The position numbers and the translations under genes are program-made. The notes under the pieces are model-generated. The model was not told the origin of the DNA and made no database searches. It worked only from the letters and a program-made list of their open reading frames with translations. From Rhodococcus sp. 14-2483-1-2 (lineage in GTDB: Bacteria; Actinomycetota; Actinomycetes; Mycobacteriales; Mycobacteriaceae): a DNA stretch of 64,000 nucleotides. The DNA is taken from positions 496,001-560,000 of the forward strand of contig NZ_NPFW01000022.1 of assembly GCF_002259405.1 (NCBI RefSeq). Reading direction: 5' to 3'. Positions 47,038 to 59,520 of this stretch are shown in pieces (within the stretch, counting starts at the first letter, position 1; every line of letters begins with the position of its first letter).

Positions 47038-47379
47038 TTAGGCGGCGGCGAGAGCTCTGGCAGCAGGTGCCGGAATCACGACGCGAGTATCGCCGTCGAT
47101 GCGGGTGGCGACCGCCGCCTCGTCGAGCCGCGCGGCGGCGGTGGAGGCGTCGGACAGTGTCACACTGACATCGCTCATGACGTCCGAGAGCGGGACGGCG
47201 AGGGCGTCGCAGATCGCGGCGAGGAGTTCGCTCGACGCCTCCTTGCGACCGCGTTCCACCTCGGAGAGGTATCCGAGGCTGACGCGTGCGGTGTTCGAGA
47301 CTTCACGCAGGGTTCGGCTCTGTGCGACGCGAGTACGCCGCAAACTGTCGCCGAGTGCTTCACGCAATAGCAGCGCCAT
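47038..47379 (-). CDS. clgR: Transcriptional activator ClgR
   Basis: XRE-family activator of clp protease and psp genes. The 113-residue protein has an HTH (about 12-66; [20 protein letters not shown]) and a C-terminus ending PAARALAAA. The Ala-rich end resembles an ssrA-like Clp degron, fitting ClgR turnover by ClpP seen in corynebacteria. GAGGAGG precedes the ATG at 47379. An ECF-sigma type promoter at 47471-47498 would give SigE control, as in M. tuberculosis. Confidence 0.93.
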   Translation of the reverse strand: MALLLREALGDSLRRTRVAQSRTLREVSNTARVSLGYLSEVERGRKEASSELLAAICDALAVPLSDVMSDVSVTLSDASTAAARLDEAAVATRIDGDTRVVIPAPAARALAAA

Positions 47380-47470
47380 CTCGCTCCTCCTCGTTGGTGT
47401 TCGTGCCGACGTCTGTGCCGTCGAGACGACAACGTTCATATCTCGTTCGTCCGGAGCCGTCACGATGTTC

Positions 47471-47498
47471 AACGTCCCAGCCGGTCCGATTGGTTCCC
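47471..47498 (-). promoter_or_regulatory. clgR: ECF-sigma (SigE/SigH-type) promoter of clgR
   Basis: On the minus strand GGGAACC (47498-47492), 17 bases, CGTT (47474-47471). This matches the mycobacterial SigE-type consensus GGGAAC-N16/17-CGTT. Transcription would start about 85 bases upstream of the clgR ATG. Confidence 0.75.
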
Positions 47499-47631
47499 GA
47501 CCCTATATGCCCGTTCACTCCAACACGCGCCGAAGTTGCTCCGACACGGCTGCCAAGACTGTATCTCGCCGAATCGTCGGCCTGCTCGCTCCCGTTCGAC
47601 ATGGCCGCTGTCGAGGTCACGTCGGGACGAT

Positions 47632-48324
47632 TCACGTCGAGGTCACGCCTCGGCGCAGGCGAACGGCCTGCACCACGTAGTCCAGGCCGGTGTACACCGT
47701 GAGCAGTACCGCCAGCGCCATCAACGCAACCGCCACCGGGTCCACGACGCTCGGCAGCGGGCACAGGTACACCCCTATCGCGAACGTCTGCACCAGAGTC
47801 TTCACCTTGCCGCCGCGGCCTGCGGGGATGACGCCGTGCCGGATGACGGCGAACCGCACGGCGGTGATACCGATCTCCCGCACCCCGATGATCACCGTCA
47901 CCCACCAAGACAGATCGCCCAACATCGACAGTCCGACGAGCGCGGCACCGATCAGCGCCTTGTCCGCGATGGGGTCGGCCATCTTCCCGAAATCGGTGAC
48001 GAGACCGTACTTGCGGGCCAACTGACCGTCGATCCGGTCGGTGATGGCAGCAGCGGCGAAGATCGCGGTTGCCGCCAGTCGCCACGACGTGTCCTGGCCG
48101 TCGCCGACGAACAGCGCTGCGAGAAAAACCGGAACCAATGCGATTCGGAGCACCGTGAGAACGTTCGCGATGTTGAGCAACGGCACTTCGTCCGGTCCAC
48201 CGGAGACGGCGTTGCCGTGGGGCAGCCCCGACTTGCGCGGAGTCTCCCCTGTGCCGGAGGCCCGATCGTTCGGGATCTCACCACTGGATGGAACGCCGTG
48301 ACCAGGCGCAACCGGCCCACTCAT
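47632..48324 (-). CDS. pgsA: CDP-diacylglycerol-glycerol-3-phosphate 3-phosphatidyltransferase PgsA
   Basis: Membrane enzyme making phosphatidylglycerophosphate from CDP-DAG and glycerol-3-phosphate. The 230-residue protein has four to six transmembrane helices and the CDP-alcohol phosphatidyltransferase motif with its metal-binding aspartates, DRIDGQLAR then GKMADPIADK. A polar 50-residue N-terminal extension (MSGPVAPGHG) precedes it. The ATG at 48324 is chosen because upstream codons are Arg-rich. It matches Rv2746c (pgsA3); exact lipid product is inferred. Confidence 0.9.
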   Translation of the reverse strand: MSGPVAPGHGVPSSGEIPNDRASGTGETPRKSGLPHGNAVSGGPDEVPLLNIANVLTVLRIALVPVFLAALFVGDGQDTSWRLAATAIFAAAAITDRIDGQLARKYGLVTDFGKMADPIADKALIGAALVGLSMLGDLSWWVTVIIGVREIGITAVRFAVIRHGVIPAGRGGKVKTLVQTFAIGVYLCPLPSVVDPVAVALMALAVLLTVYTGLDYVVQAVRLRRGVTST

Positions 48325-48464
48325 CGGCACACCCGCGAACCGTCGAAGACGTACCGGTCGGTGTGTCGGCTTTTGCGCAGCACCGATCCGCCGAGACGGG
48401 GACACAGCTCACGAAGCGACACACGAAAAGTTTATCGGTTGAGGTACTGACTACTGTTCACCCC

Positions 48465-49052
48465 ATGACTTCTGGGCCGAATCGGGCGAGTCGCGACATC
48501 GCAGACCCCGAATCCGACGTGCATTCCGACATCGCGGACCGTGGCTCCGCCGGCGACGGCACCCTCGTCGTGCGTCGCGCCAGGACCTCCGACATCCCCG
48601 AGATCAAGCGTTTGATCGACATCTACGCCGGACGCATTCTGCTCGAGAAGAATCTCGTCACCCTGTACGAGGCGGTGCAGGAATTCTGGATCGCCGAGCG
48701 TGACGGCGAAATCATCGGCTGCGGTGCGTTGCACGTGCTGTGGGCCGATCTCGGCGAGGTTCGCACGGTCGCGGTCGATCCGGCCGCGAAGGGGCACGGT
48801 GCAGGCCACCTGATCGTCGCCAAACTGATCGAGGTCGCTCGTGATCTGGCGCTGCAGAAGGTGTTCGTGCTGACGTTCGAGGTGGACTTCTTCTCCCGAC
48901 ACGGGTTTGCCGAGATCGACGGAACCCCCGTGACGGCCGAGGTCTACGCGGAGATGTGCCGTTCGTACGACACCGGCGTGGCGGAGTTCCTCGACCTGAG
49001 TTACGTCAAACCGAACACTCTGGGCAACACGCGGATGCTGCTGTCGCTCTGA
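48465..49052 (+). CDS. argA: GNAT amino-acid N-acetyltransferase (ArgA/Rv2747-like)
   Basis: Acetylates an amino acid, likely glutamate or glutamine, in arginine synthesis. The 195-residue protein has a polar N-terminal extension, then one GNAT domain with VRRARTSDIPEIKRLID near residue 36, the V-motif VRTVAVDPAAKGHGAGHLIVAKLI that binds acetyl-CoA, and FFSRHGFAEID. It lacks the amino-acid kinase domain of classical ArgA, as does M. tuberculosis Rv2747. TACTGT (48452-48457) seven bases before the ATG suggests a leaderless transcript. It is divergent from pgsA. Confidence 0.88.
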   Translation: MTSGPNRASRDIADPESDVHSDIADRGSAGDGTLVVRRARTSDIPEIKRLIDIYAGRILLEKNLVTLYEAVQEFWIAERDGEIIGCGALHVLWADLGEVRTVAVDPAAKGHGAGHLIVAKLIEVARDLALQKVFVLTFEVDFFSRHGFAEIDGTPVTAEVYAEMCRSYDTGVAEFLDLSYVKPNTLGNTRMLLSL

Positions 49053-49093
49053 CAGAATTCTTGGATCACCCCTCGAATCCGGAAGAGAGCTCC

Positions 49094-49378
49094 ATGCCCC
49101 TGATCGCCGTCAGCTACACCTACTCACCCGCCACCACGGACGGACGCGACACCCATCGCGCAGCCCACCGCGCCTGGCTGGCCGATCTGCTCGAGCAGAA
49201 GACCCTGGTGTCGAGCGGACCGTACGCCGACGGCAGCGGGGCGCTGCTGCTGGTGGACGGCCCGGATGCCGCCACCGTCGAAACGCTGTTCGCACAGGAC
49301 CCGTTCGCGGTGGAGAACCTGATCGAGTCGGCGACGTTCCACGAGTGGACGCCCGTCATGGGCACCTTCACGTCCTGA
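49094..49378 (+). CDS. YciI-like protein
   Basis: A 94-residue soluble protein of the YciI family (dimeric alpha-beta barrel), starting MPLIAVSYTYSPATTDGRD. It contains the His/Asp pair typical of the family (THRAAHRAWLADL and LLLVDGPD). Some relatives have weak dehydrochlorinase-like chemistry; function here is unknown. GGAAGAGAG lies before the ATG at 49094. It is 41 bases after argA on the same strand and probably shares its transcript. The operon ends in a long hairpin before the convergent ftsK. Confidence 0.82.
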   Translation: MPLIAVSYTYSPATTDGRDTHRAAHRAWLADLLEQKTLVSSGPYADGSGALLLVDGPDAATVETLFAQDPFAVENLIESATFHEWTPVMGTFTS

Positions 49379-49390
49379 TCTTTCCGATCA

Positions 49391-49457
49391 CCCGGTTCGG
49401 GTGAATGGACCACTGCACCGCCGAGACGGCTGCAATGGTCCATTCACCCCGACCGGG
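49391..49457. terminator. Long bidirectional hairpin between yciI and ftsK
   Basis: GTGAATGGACCA (49401-49412) pairs perfectly with TGGTCCATTCAC (49436-49447). After one mismatch a TGCA-TGCA extension follows inward; outward the CCCGGT/ACCGGG flanks pair too. The stem is about 26 pairs, unusually long for a terminator here, with a 13-base loop (49418-49430). Confidence 0.75.
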
Positions 49458-49461
49458 AGCG

Positions 49462-52149
49462 TCAGAACTCGTCCGACGCGGGCTGCTCGTCCGGGTCGCC
49501 GCCCTTGATCGACCACAGCAGACCGTCGAGCTCGTCCGGTTTGACGAGCACCTCGCGGGCCTTCGATCCCTCACTCGGGCCGACGACTCCGCGATTCTCC
49601 ATCAGGTCCATCAATCGCCCGGCCTTGGCGAAGCCGACTCGAAGCTTGCGCTGCAGCATCGACGTCGAACCGAACTGGCTCGTCACTACCAGCTCGACCG
49701 CCTGCAACAGCACGTCGAGGTCGTCACCGATGTCGGGGTCGACGTCCTTCTTGTCCGAGACCTTCGCTGCGGTGACGGTGTCGTTGTACTCGGGCTCGGC
49801 CTGGTTCTTGGCGAAGTCGACGACGGCAGCGATTTCCTCGTCGGTGATGAACGCACCCTGCAGACGCGTCGGCTTACCGGCACCCATCGGCAGGAAGAGC
49901 GCGTCGCCCATGCCGATCAGCTTCTCCGCGCCCGGCTGGTCCAGGATGACGCGGGAGTCGGTCAGCGACGAGGTGGCGAAGGCCAGACGCGACGGCACGT
50001 TCGTCTTGATCAGACCGGTGACGACGTCGACGGAGGGACGCTGGGTGGCGAGCACCAGGTGGATGCCGGCTGCGCGCGCCTTCTGCGTGATCCGCACGAT
50101 GGCTTCCTCGACGTCCCGGGGAGCGGTCATCATGAGATCGGCCAGCTCGTCGACGATCGCGAGGATGTACGGGTACGGCCGATACACCCGTTCGCTGCCC
50201 AGGGGTGCGGTGATCTCGCCGGAGCGCACCTTCTTGTTGAAGTCGTCGATGTGACGAACCTTGTTGATCTGCATGTCCTGGTAGCGCTGCTCCATCTCCT
50301 CGACGAGCCACGCCAGCGCCGCGGCAGCCTTCTTGGGCTGCGTGATGATCGGGGTGATGAGGTGGGGAATGCCCTCGTAGGGCGTCAGCTCCACCATCTT
50401 CGGGTCGATCAGGATCATCCGGACCTCGTCCGGCGTCGCCCGTGCGAGCAGCGAGACGAGCATCGAGTTCACGAAGCTGGACTTACCGGAACCGGTGGAT
50501 CCGGCCACCAGCAAGTGAGGCATCTTCGCGAGGTTGGCACTGACGAAGTCGCCCTCGATGTCCTTACCGAGTCCGATCACCAACGGATGGTGATCCTTTC
50601 GCGTCGACGGCGCAGTCAGCACGTCCGCCAGGCGGACCATCTCACGGTCCGAGTTGGGCACCTCGATACCGACCGCAGACTTCCCCGGGATCGGTGCCAA
50701 CAGGCGCACGTTGTCGGTCGCGACCGCATAGGCGATGTTGCGTGCGAGTGCGGTGATCTTCTCGACCTTGACGCCGGGACCCAGCTCCACCTCGTAGCGA
50801 GTGACCGTGGGCCCGCGGGTGAAACCGGTGACCGCGGCATCGATCTTGAACTGCTCGAGTACCTCGGAGATGGCCTCGATCATGGCGTCGTTGGCCTGGC
50901 TGCGGGTCTTGGGCGGGTCGCCGTCGATCAGTAGCGACAGCGACGGAAGCGTGTAATCCCCGTCGACGACGCGATCGACGACGATCTTGTCGTCCTCGGT
51001 TGCCTGTTTCGGTTCGGCTGCCTTCACGATGGGCTTCGGCTTGGGCCGCGGGGGCGCGACCGGCTCGGGGGCAGGTGTGGGAACGGCGGCGGCAGGCGTG
51101 ATGACCTCGGTGGCGGCCTCGGGCGGCGGGGTCTTGCGCGCGCGTGGCGGCTTGGCGACCGGGATGTATTCCTCGGTCGGATAGTTGTCGTACGGGTCCG
51201 CGCCGCCGTGGACCGGATAGCCGTCGGCGTCGAAGTTGCTGTCGTAGTCGCCGTAGCCCTCGTCACCGAACTCGGAACCGAAGTCGGCCGGGTCGTACTC
51301 GTCGTATTCGTCGCCGCGACTGTCGGTGCCGAACAGTGCACGCATCCGATCGGGTACGTCGCGGACGGTGGTGCCGGTGAGCAGGAGTACTCCGAACAGC
51401 CCGGCGAGCAGCAACAACGGCACGGCCAGCCATACGGTGAGGCCGTCGGCGATGGGCCCACCCGCCACGTATCCGACGAAGCCTGCGCCCTCGGATCGGC
51501 CGGCGGCATCGGTCGGTGAACCAGCGGCCATGTGCCACAGTCCGAGGATCGGCAGGCCGAGCAGAATCGATCCCAGGACCAGGCGCGGCCGTACCTCGGG
51601 ATGCGGTTCGGAGCGCATCAGAACGACAGCGATTGCGACACCGAGCACGGGCGCGACGTAACCGGCTTCACCGATCACGGCGCGGATGCCTACCTCGATC
51701 CATTCGCCGACCGGTCCCCCGGCGCTCAGCCACACACTCGCGGCGACGACAACACTGACGGCGATGAGTCCGAGGGCAATTCCGTCCCGCCGGTGACCGT
51801 GTTCGATGTCGGCGGCCTTGCTCACCGTCCGAGTCGTGGCACCGACTCCGCGCGCCGCCATCGACCAGGTGGACGCGATGCCCCGCCCGATCGCGTCGAG
51901 CGCACCGCGTGACTTCTTCTTCGCCGCAGGCCGCCGAGCCGTCGACGCGCCCCTGGCTGGGGCCTTGCCACGCGAGGATGCGTTCGCGCGGGACGTCGCC
52001 GGGTTGCGCGGCGCGGTGGGCTTCTTCGGCGTCGTGACGGTGCGCGCGGTACGGCCGCCACCGGATTTACGGGCGGTGCCGGACGCGCGCGCGGAGCCGG
52101 ATCCGCTGGACCCGGCCCTGGCGGTGGAGGTGCTGGTCTTTCCTGCCAT
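49462..52149 (-). CDS. ftsK: DNA translocase FtsK/SpoIIIE
   Basis: Septum-located pump that clears chromosomal DNA at division. The 895-residue protein has a basic, Ala/Ser-rich N-terminus (1-80), four transmembrane helices (about 128-265), an acidic/proline linker, the RecA-like motor with Walker [13 protein letters not shown], and Walker [13 protein letters not shown]. The C-terminal gamma winged helix ([24 protein letters not shown]) recognises KOPS-like sites. The ATG is at 52147-52149. It matches Rv2748c. Confidence 0.95.
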   Translation of the reverse strand: MAGKTSTSTARAGSSGSGSARASGTARKSGGGRTARTVTTPKKPTAPRNPATSRANASSRGKAPARGASTARRPAAKKKSRGALDAIGRGIASTWSMAARGVGATTRTVSKAADIEHGHRRDGIALGLIAVSVVVAASVWLSAGGPVGEWIEVGIRAVIGEAGYVAPVLGVAIAVVLMRSEPHPEVRPRLVLGSILLGLPILGLWHMAAGSPTDAAGRSEGAGFVGYVAGGPIADGLTVWLAVPLLLLAGLFGVLLLTGTTVRDVPDRMRALFGTDSRGDEYDEYDPADFGSEFGDEGYGDYDSNFDADGYPVHGGADPYDNYPTEEYIPVAKPPRARKTPPPEAATEVITPAAAVPTPAPEPVAPPRPKPKPIVKAAEPKQATEDDKIVVDRVVDGDYTLPSLSLLIDGDPPKTRSQANDAMIEAISEVLEQFKIDAAVTGFTRGPTVTRYEVELGPGVKVEKITALARNIAYAVATDNVRLLAPIPGKSAVGIEVPNSDREMVRLADVLTAPSTRKDHHPLVIGLGKDIEGDFVSANLAKMPHLLVAGSTGSGKSSFVNSMLVSLLARATPDEVRMILIDPKMVELTPYEGIPHLITPIITQPKKAAAALAWLVEEMEQRYQDMQINKVRHIDDFNKKVRSGEITAPLGSERVYRPYPYILAIVDELADLMMTAPRDVEEAIVRITQKARAAGIHLVLATQRPSVDVVTGLIKTNVPSRLAFATSSLTDSRVILDQPGAEKLIGMGDALFLPMGAGKPTRLQGAFITDEEIAAVVDFAKNQAEPEYNDTVTAAKVSDKKDVDPDIGDDLDVLLQAVELVVTSQFGSTSMLQRKLRVGFAKAGRLMDLMENRGVVGPSEGSKAREVLVKPDELDGLLWSIKGGDPDEQPASDEF

Positions 52150-52218
52150 GCCCCCAGGCTAGTCGCAACAGCCCCGTCGAAACCATCCGCAACACCAGTA
52201 ACAGCGGAGGTGAATGTG

Positions 52219-52842
52219 TCAGAAGCTCAGATCGAGCGCCTTCACAGCAGCGACGTCGTCTGCCGAACCCTCGTACAGCACCTCGATCCGGTCGCGTCCG
52301 AACGCGTAGAGCAGTAGTTCCGACGGCTCCCCCACCACGGTCACGCCGGGGCCCGAGCCGCCCTTGAACGTGGCCCGTCGGCCATCGGGAGTGCGCACGT
52401 GGACAGGTACGGGCGAGGAGCGGTGACCGCCCCGACCCACCAGACGAACCTGTGGCCAGAGCCGGGTCTCCACCGCACTGGGCAACACTCGCCGAGTCCA
52501 GTTCTCGCCTGCCCGGCGCAGATCCTCGTGATGAACGAACATCTCGCCGAGATTGATCAGCGGATCCAGCAGTGCGAACGGCGACCAGATAGGCGGCCCC
52601 GTCCGCACGTCCTCCACCACTGTCGTGAACGGCTTGTTCGCCACGGAACGCTGGACGCGTTCCGTGTACCCCGCGAGCGGAGAAAGAAAAATGCCAGGCG
52701 ATGCGTCCAGGCGTCGCTCGCGGACGACGAGATGCGCTGCGAGATCTGCCGCTGTCCACTCACCGCACAGCGTCGGCGCATCGGGACCCACGTCGAGAAG
52801 GGTCTGGACCAGCTGAGAACGTTCATCCTGGGCAAGGCTCAC
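52219..52842 (-). CDS. TIGR03085-type DinB/maleylpyruvate isomerase-like protein
   Basis: A 207-residue protein of the mycothiol-dependent DinB-like fold. It starts VSLAQDERSQLV, with the LCGEWTAADLAAHLVVRERR segment (His as probable metal ligand) and EMFVHHEDLRRAG supplying further histidines. These fit the TIGR03085 family, uncharacterised metal-binding proteins often near thiol metabolism. The GTG at 52840-52842 matches family starts; longer frames upstream run into the divergent permease. Exact reaction unknown. Confidence 0.78.
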   Translation of the reverse strand: MSLAQDERSQLVQTLLDVGPDAPTLCGEWTAADLAAHLVVRERRLDASPGIFLSPLAGYTERVQRSVANKPFTTVVEDVRTGPPIWSPFALLDPLINLGEMFVHHEDLRRAGENWTRRVLPSAVETRLWPQVRLVGRGGHRSSPVPVHVRTPDGRRATFKGGSGPGVTVVGEPSELLLYAFGRDRIEVLYEGSADDVAAVKALDLSF

Positions 52843-52938
52843 ACCGACCACGGTACGTCCCGAGCCGACCGACGGCATCCCGCCGGCCCCACACTCCCCG
52901 ATGTTCGACGCGCCCGAGGCGTCGGTAGCCTCCCAACA

Positions 52939-53718
52939 GTGCCGGTATCGGAAATTCTCGTCATCCTCCTCGCCGGACTCGGAGCCGGAGCAATCAACGC
53001 CGTCGTCGGTTCCGGGACGCTGATCACGTTTCCGACGTTGGTCGCATTCGGCTACCCCCCGGTGGTCGCCACCATGTCCAACGCGGTGGGACTGGTCGCG
53101 GGAAGCGTCTCGGGCACGTGGGGCTATCGCCGCGAACTGCGCGGACAGTGGCATCGACTGCGGTGGCAGTTGCCCGCCTCCTTCTTCGGAGCGCTCGGCG
53201 GGGCCTGGCTGCTGTTGCATCTACCCGAAACCGTCTTCGCCGCAGTGGTTCCGGTGTTGCTCATCGGTGCGCTGATTCTCGTTGTCGCACAACCGAGAAT
53301 CCAGGCCTGGGCCAAGCGGCGATCGGAGGCCGCCGGCAAGGCCGCGAACCACATCAGCCGGACCAGGATGGCCTTGGTCACCGGCGGCACTCTGCTGGTG
53401 GGAATCTACGGCGGCTATTTCACTGCGGCACAGGGCATTCTGCTCATCGGGGTGATGGGGGCACTGCTCCCCGAAACGATGCAGCGGATGAACGCAGCCA
53501 AGAATCTGTTGTCGCTGGTCGTCAATGTCGTTGCAGCGGTGACGTACACAATCTTTCGATTCGACGACATCAGCTGGCAGGCAGCCGGACTGATCGCGGT
53601 CGGCTCCCTGATCGGTGGAGCCGTCGGAGCACGCTACGGCCGCCGGCTCTCGCCGGCGGCCCTGCGTGGTGCCATCGTCGTTCTCGGTCTGATCGGACTC
53701 TGGCGACTACTCGTCTAG
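52939..53718 (+). CDS. TSUP family permease (TauE/SafE-like sulfite/sulfonate exporter)
   Basis: An integral membrane protein of 259 residues with about eight transmembrane helices and the TSUP internal repeat: GAGAINAVVGSGTLITFPTL in the first half and GGYFTAAQGILLIGVMGAL in the second. Members move sulfite, sulfoacetate or other anions; the substrate is unknown. GTG at 52939 lies seven bases after TAGCCT (52926-52931), so it is probably leaderless. It is divergent from the DinB-like gene and convergent with rnj. Confidence 0.87.
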   Translation: MPVSEILVILLAGLGAGAINAVVGSGTLITFPTLVAFGYPPVVATMSNAVGLVAGSVSGTWGYRRELRGQWHRLRWQLPASFFGALGGAWLLLHLPETVFAAVVPVLLIGALILVVAQPRIQAWAKRRSEAAGKAANHISRTRMALVTGGTLLVGIYGGYFTAAQGILLIGVMGALLPETMQRMNAAKNLLSLVVNVVAAVTYTIFRFDDISWQAAGLIAVGSLIGGAVGARYGRRLSPAALRGAIVVLGLIGLWRLLV

Positions 53719-53749
53719 ACGATCGCGTCCAGTTCGGCTGCGGGCGCGC

Positions 53750-56529
<2,780 letters not shown>

Positions 56530-56620
56530 TTACCCGGTGCTTTACCCACTCTCGCGCAGCGGGACTCCCCGCCGACACTCGCCACGTGTACCCGGTCTCG
56601 GCCGCAACCGAACCTCGCCG

Positions 56621-57373
56621 TCAGACCTCGGTCACGAACGGACTGCGGGCCACTTCCGTGCCGTCCGGCAGCGTCGAGATCTCGAAGTCGCCGAACACGT
56701 CCGGAGCCACTCCCACGAGCTTACGCAGACATTCGACGGCAACACGGCGAATTTCCACGTCTGCGTGCTCCGAGGCACGCATCGACACGAAATGCCGCCA
56801 TGCACGGTAGTTTCCGCTCACCACCACGCGCGTCTCGGTCGCGTTCGGCAACACCGACCGGGCCGCCTGCCGCGCCTGTTTGCCCCGCAGGGCGGCATTG
56901 GTGACCGATTCCAGCTTTCCCTCCAGCGCACCGAGCAGCTCGGTGTACGCCGCCCGGCTCGCCTCGGTCGCCGACGCGAACAACGCCTCGAGCTCGGGAT
57001 CACCCTCGACAGCCGGCGGAAGAACCACGTTGGCGTCGTGCTCGGGAACGAATCGCTGCGAGAGCTGCGAGTAGGAGAAGTGCCGGTGCCTGATCAGCTC
57101 GTGCGTGCACGATCGCGAGATTCCGGTGATGTAGAAGCTCACGCTCGCGTGTTCGAGAACCGAGAGGTGTCCGACATCGAGCAGATGACGCAGATACGAC
57201 GCATTGGTCGCGGTCCGGGGATTGGGCTTGGACCAGCTTTGGTAGCAGGCACGTCCGGCGAACTCGACCAACGCCTGCCCACCGTCCGCATCGGTTTCCC
57301 AGGGAATGTCGACCGGCGGAACGAACTCGGTTCGGGCGACCAGTTGCACTCTCAGCGCAACCGTCCGCGGCAC
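56621..57373 (-). CDS. thyX: Flavin-dependent thymidylate synthase ThyX
   Basis: Methylates dUMP to dTMP using FAD, NADPH and methylene-tetrahydrofolate. The protein has the ThyX motif [13 protein letters not shown], the FAD/dUMP region ELIRHRHF and [18 protein letters not shown] near the C-terminus. The GTG at 57373 gives 250 residues, aligning end-to-end with M. tuberculosis ThyX, and GAAGGT lies seven bases upstream; a GTG at 57400 with AGGG upstream is an alternative. The divergent gene and its TGACGTCA array lie just beyond. Confidence 0.94.
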   Translation of the reverse strand: MPRTVALRVQLVARTEFVPPVDIPWETDADGGQALVEFAGRACYQSWSKPNPRTATNASYLRHLLDVGHLSVLEHASVSFYITGISRSCTHELIRHRHFSYSQLSQRFVPEHDANVVLPPAVEGDPELEALFASATEASRAAYTELLGALEGKLESVTNAALRGKQARQAARSVLPNATETRVVVSGNYRAWRHFVSMRASEHADVEIRRVAVECLRKLVGVAPDVFGDFEISTLPDGTEVARSPFVTEV

Positions 57374-57439
57374 AGCTCTACCTTCGTTTTCTGCTGACAC
57401 CGCACAACCCTAAACGCGGCACCGATGCCCGGCGAACGA

Positions 57440-57514
57440 TGACGTCACGACGCTGCCGCTTGACGTCACCAGGGGTGCTTGACCGACGTCAACCATGACG
57501 TCACACTGGCGTCA
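57440..57514. promoter_or_regulatory. Phased array of five TGACGTCA-like sites
   Basis: Palindromic or near-palindromic sites at 57440-57447, 57461-57468 and 57496-57503 read TGACGTCA; 57484-57491 reads CGACGTCA and 57507-57514 reads TGGCGTCA. Start-to-start steps are 21, 23, 12 and 11 bases, close to whole turns of the helix. The last overlaps the start codon of the ribbon-helix-helix gene. The most likely reader is that gene's product. Confidence 0.75.
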
Positions 57515-57993
57515 TGGAACTGGACAAGTACACCGCGTCGCTACGCACGGATCTACTCGCGGCGGCCGCTCTGGGAGACGAGCACACCCGCCAGACGGCC
57601 GAAGCACTCGGCAAGACGGCGGAAGCCTCGGCCAGATTGATGCTGCTCACGGCGCTGTCGGACTTCGCAGCAGAGGTATCGAACGACCTGGACGGACATA
57701 CGGTCACCGTTCGCCTCGACGGTACGCAGGCGCACGCGGATGTTCGACGCGAAAGCCCCGTTCCCGGCCTGCACGACGGCGATCCGGCGGAGCCCGTCAC
57801 CGAGGACTACCCGACCATGGACGACGTGTCCGGTGAGGTCCGACGGGTGACGCTGCGACTGGTCGAACAGATCAAGGAACGTGCCGAGGACGCCGCGAAC
57901 AACAGCGGAGTGTCACTCAATTCGTGGTTGTCGCAAGCGGTTCAGGGCGCACTGCGCGATCAGATGCGCAAGGATCGCGGCTGGAACAACTGA
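57514..57993 (+). CDS. Ribbon-helix-helix DNA-binding protein (HicB/Arc-like), probable autoregulator
   Basis: A 159-residue protein. The C-terminal 109-150 region, a strand VRRVTLRLVEQIKERAEDAA with then GVSLNSWLSQAVQGAL, matches the ribbon-helix-helix fold of Arc/CopG/HicB-type antitoxins. The N-terminal 60 residues are helical and of unknown type, followed by a strand TVTVRLDG and an acidic linker. The start ATG at 57514 is inside the fifth TGACGTCA-like site. No toxin gene is adjacent: zwf lies downstream on the opposite strand. So it is probably a stand-alone repressor, perhaps also of thyX. Confidence 0.8.
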   Translation: MELDKYTASLRTDLLAAAALGDEHTRQTAEALGKTAEASARLMLLTALSDFAAEVSNDLDGHTVTVRLDGTQAHADVRRESPVPGLHDGDPAEPVTEDYPTMDDVSGEVRRVTLRLVEQIKERAEDAANNSGVSLNSWLSQAVQGALRDQMRKDRGWNN

Positions 57994-57999
57994 TCGGCC

Positions 58000-59454
58000 C
58001 TACTTCTTCTCGCGCCACTCCCGCTCGAACGGCAACCGCCATGCGTGTGGAGCGATGAGTTGATGAATGGCGTTGGGCCCCCACGAGCCCGGTGCATACA
58101 GGCGAACCGGGGGCGGGTCGGCGAGCAGCGGTTCGGACACTTTCCACAGCCGCTCGATGCCCTCGGCCGTGGTGAACAGCGTGTGGTCGCCGTACATGGC
58201 GTCGAGAATCAGCCGTTCGTACGCTTCGAGGACGTCGCCGACTCGTTCGGTTTCGTGAACTGCGAACTGCATGCTGAGTTTGTCCAGGCGCATTCCGGGA
58301 CCGGGGCGCTTACCGTAGAACGACAGTGACACCTTCGAGGCGTCCGCAAGGTCGAAGGTCAGGTGGTCGGGACCTTGCGCACCCACGCCCGAGCCGACCG
58401 GGAACATGCTCTTCGGTGGTTCCCTGAAGGCGATCGAGATGATGCGTTGCCCCTCGGCGAGGCGTTTTCCGCTGCGCAGGTAGAAGGGCACTCCGGCCCA
58501 GCGCCAATTGTCGATCTCGCACTTGAGTGCCACGAAGGTGTCGGTGTCGGAATCGGCAGCCACCCCCTCCTCCGAGCGATAGCCCGTGTACTGGCCTCGC
58601 ACAACGTTTTTCGGGTCCAGCGGCATCATGGATCGGAAGACCTTGTTCTTCTCCTCGCTGATGGCGCGGGGTTCGAGCGCCGTCGGCGGTTCCATCGCCA
58701 TGAACGCCAGCACCTGGAACAGGTGGGTGACCACCATGTCCCTGTACGCACCGGTGGATTCGTAGAATCCGGCGCGCCCGTCCAGGGCGAGCTTCTCCGG
58801 GATGTCGATCTGGACGTGATCGATGAAGTTGCGGTTCCAGATCGGCTCGAACAACCCGTTGGCGAAGCGGAAGGCCAGGATGTTCTGCGCGGGTTCCTTG
58901 CCGAGAAAGTGATCGATTCGGAAGATCTGATCCTCGTCGAACGTTTCGTGAACCCGGGCGTTCAGTGCGATCGCACTCTCGAGGTCGGTGCCGAACGGCT
59001 TCTCCATGATGATCCGGGAGCGCTTCACCAGATCTGCCGACGCGAGCGTATCCACCACTGCCAGAGCAGCTCTCGGGGGAACCGACAAGTAGTGCAGCCG
59101 TTTGGCGCTTCCTCCGAGCTCGATCTCGGCCTCGGCCACGGCCTCCCCCAGCGCCGCCGGTCCTGCCTTCTGCGACACGTAGGTCAGTCGCGAGGCGAAA
59201 CGACTCCATTGCTCGTCGCCGACCTTGCGACTCGAGTGGGTGTTGATCGATTCGCGAGCGAGAGCGCGGAATTCGTCGGTCGACAGCTCTTCCAGCGATG
59301 TGCCGACGACCCGGATGTTCGGCGCGAGATCGGACAGCGCCAGATGCATCATCCCGGACAGCAGTTTTCGCTTGGCCAGGTCTCCTGTCGCCCCGAACAG
59401 GACGACGACCTGGGGTGGGAGTTCCGTGGCGGTGTCCGTCCGGCGTGAAGTCAC
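58000..59454 (-). CDS. zwf: Glucose-6-phosphate 1-dehydrogenase
   Basis: Oxidises glucose-6-phosphate to 6-phosphogluconolactone, feeding NADPH supply. The 484-residue protein has the NADP fold [12 protein letters not shown] (21 on), the active-site RIDHFLGKE with the substrate-binding His, and the Yx[14 protein letters not shown] region. The GTG at 59452-59454 ([14 protein letters not shown]) is preferred by alignment; a start 12 codons upstream is possible. It is alone, not in the pentose-phosphate operon (tal, tkt, opcA) of many actinobacteria, and may be a second copy. Confidence 0.92.
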   Translation of the reverse strand: MTSRRTDTATELPPQVVVLFGATGDLAKRKLLSGMMHLALSDLAPNIRVVGTSLEELSTDEFRALARESINTHSSRKVGDEQWSRFASRLTYVSQKAGPAALGEAVAEAEIELGGSAKRLHYLSVPPRAALAVVDTLASADLVKRSRIIMEKPFGTDLESAIALNARVHETFDEDQIFRIDHFLGKEPAQNILAFRFANGLFEPIWNRNFIDHVQIDIPEKLALDGRAGFYESTGAYRDMVVTHLFQVLAFMAMEPPTALEPRAISEEKNKVFRSMMPLDPKNVVRGQYTGYRSEEGVAADSDTDTFVALKCEIDNWRWAGVPFYLRSGKRLAEGQRIISIAFREPPKSMFPVGSGVGAQGPDHLTFDLADASKVSLSFYGKRPGPGMRLDKLSMQFAVHETERVGDVLEAYERLILDAMYGDHTLFTTAEGIERLWKVSEPLLADPPPVRLYAPGSWGPNAIHQLIAPHAWRLPFEREWREKK

Positions 59455-59520
59455 GGTTCGAATAGTGGCACCGATCCTGCCCGAGTGCACTTCGGCGGGA
59501 TTCGACCCGGCCGGCAGGCG

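Noticed and set aside
57514..57993. Toxin-antitoxin module
   Set aside because: The RHH gene resembles an antitoxin, but the downstream gene is zwf on the opposite strand and no toxin-like frame is adjacent.
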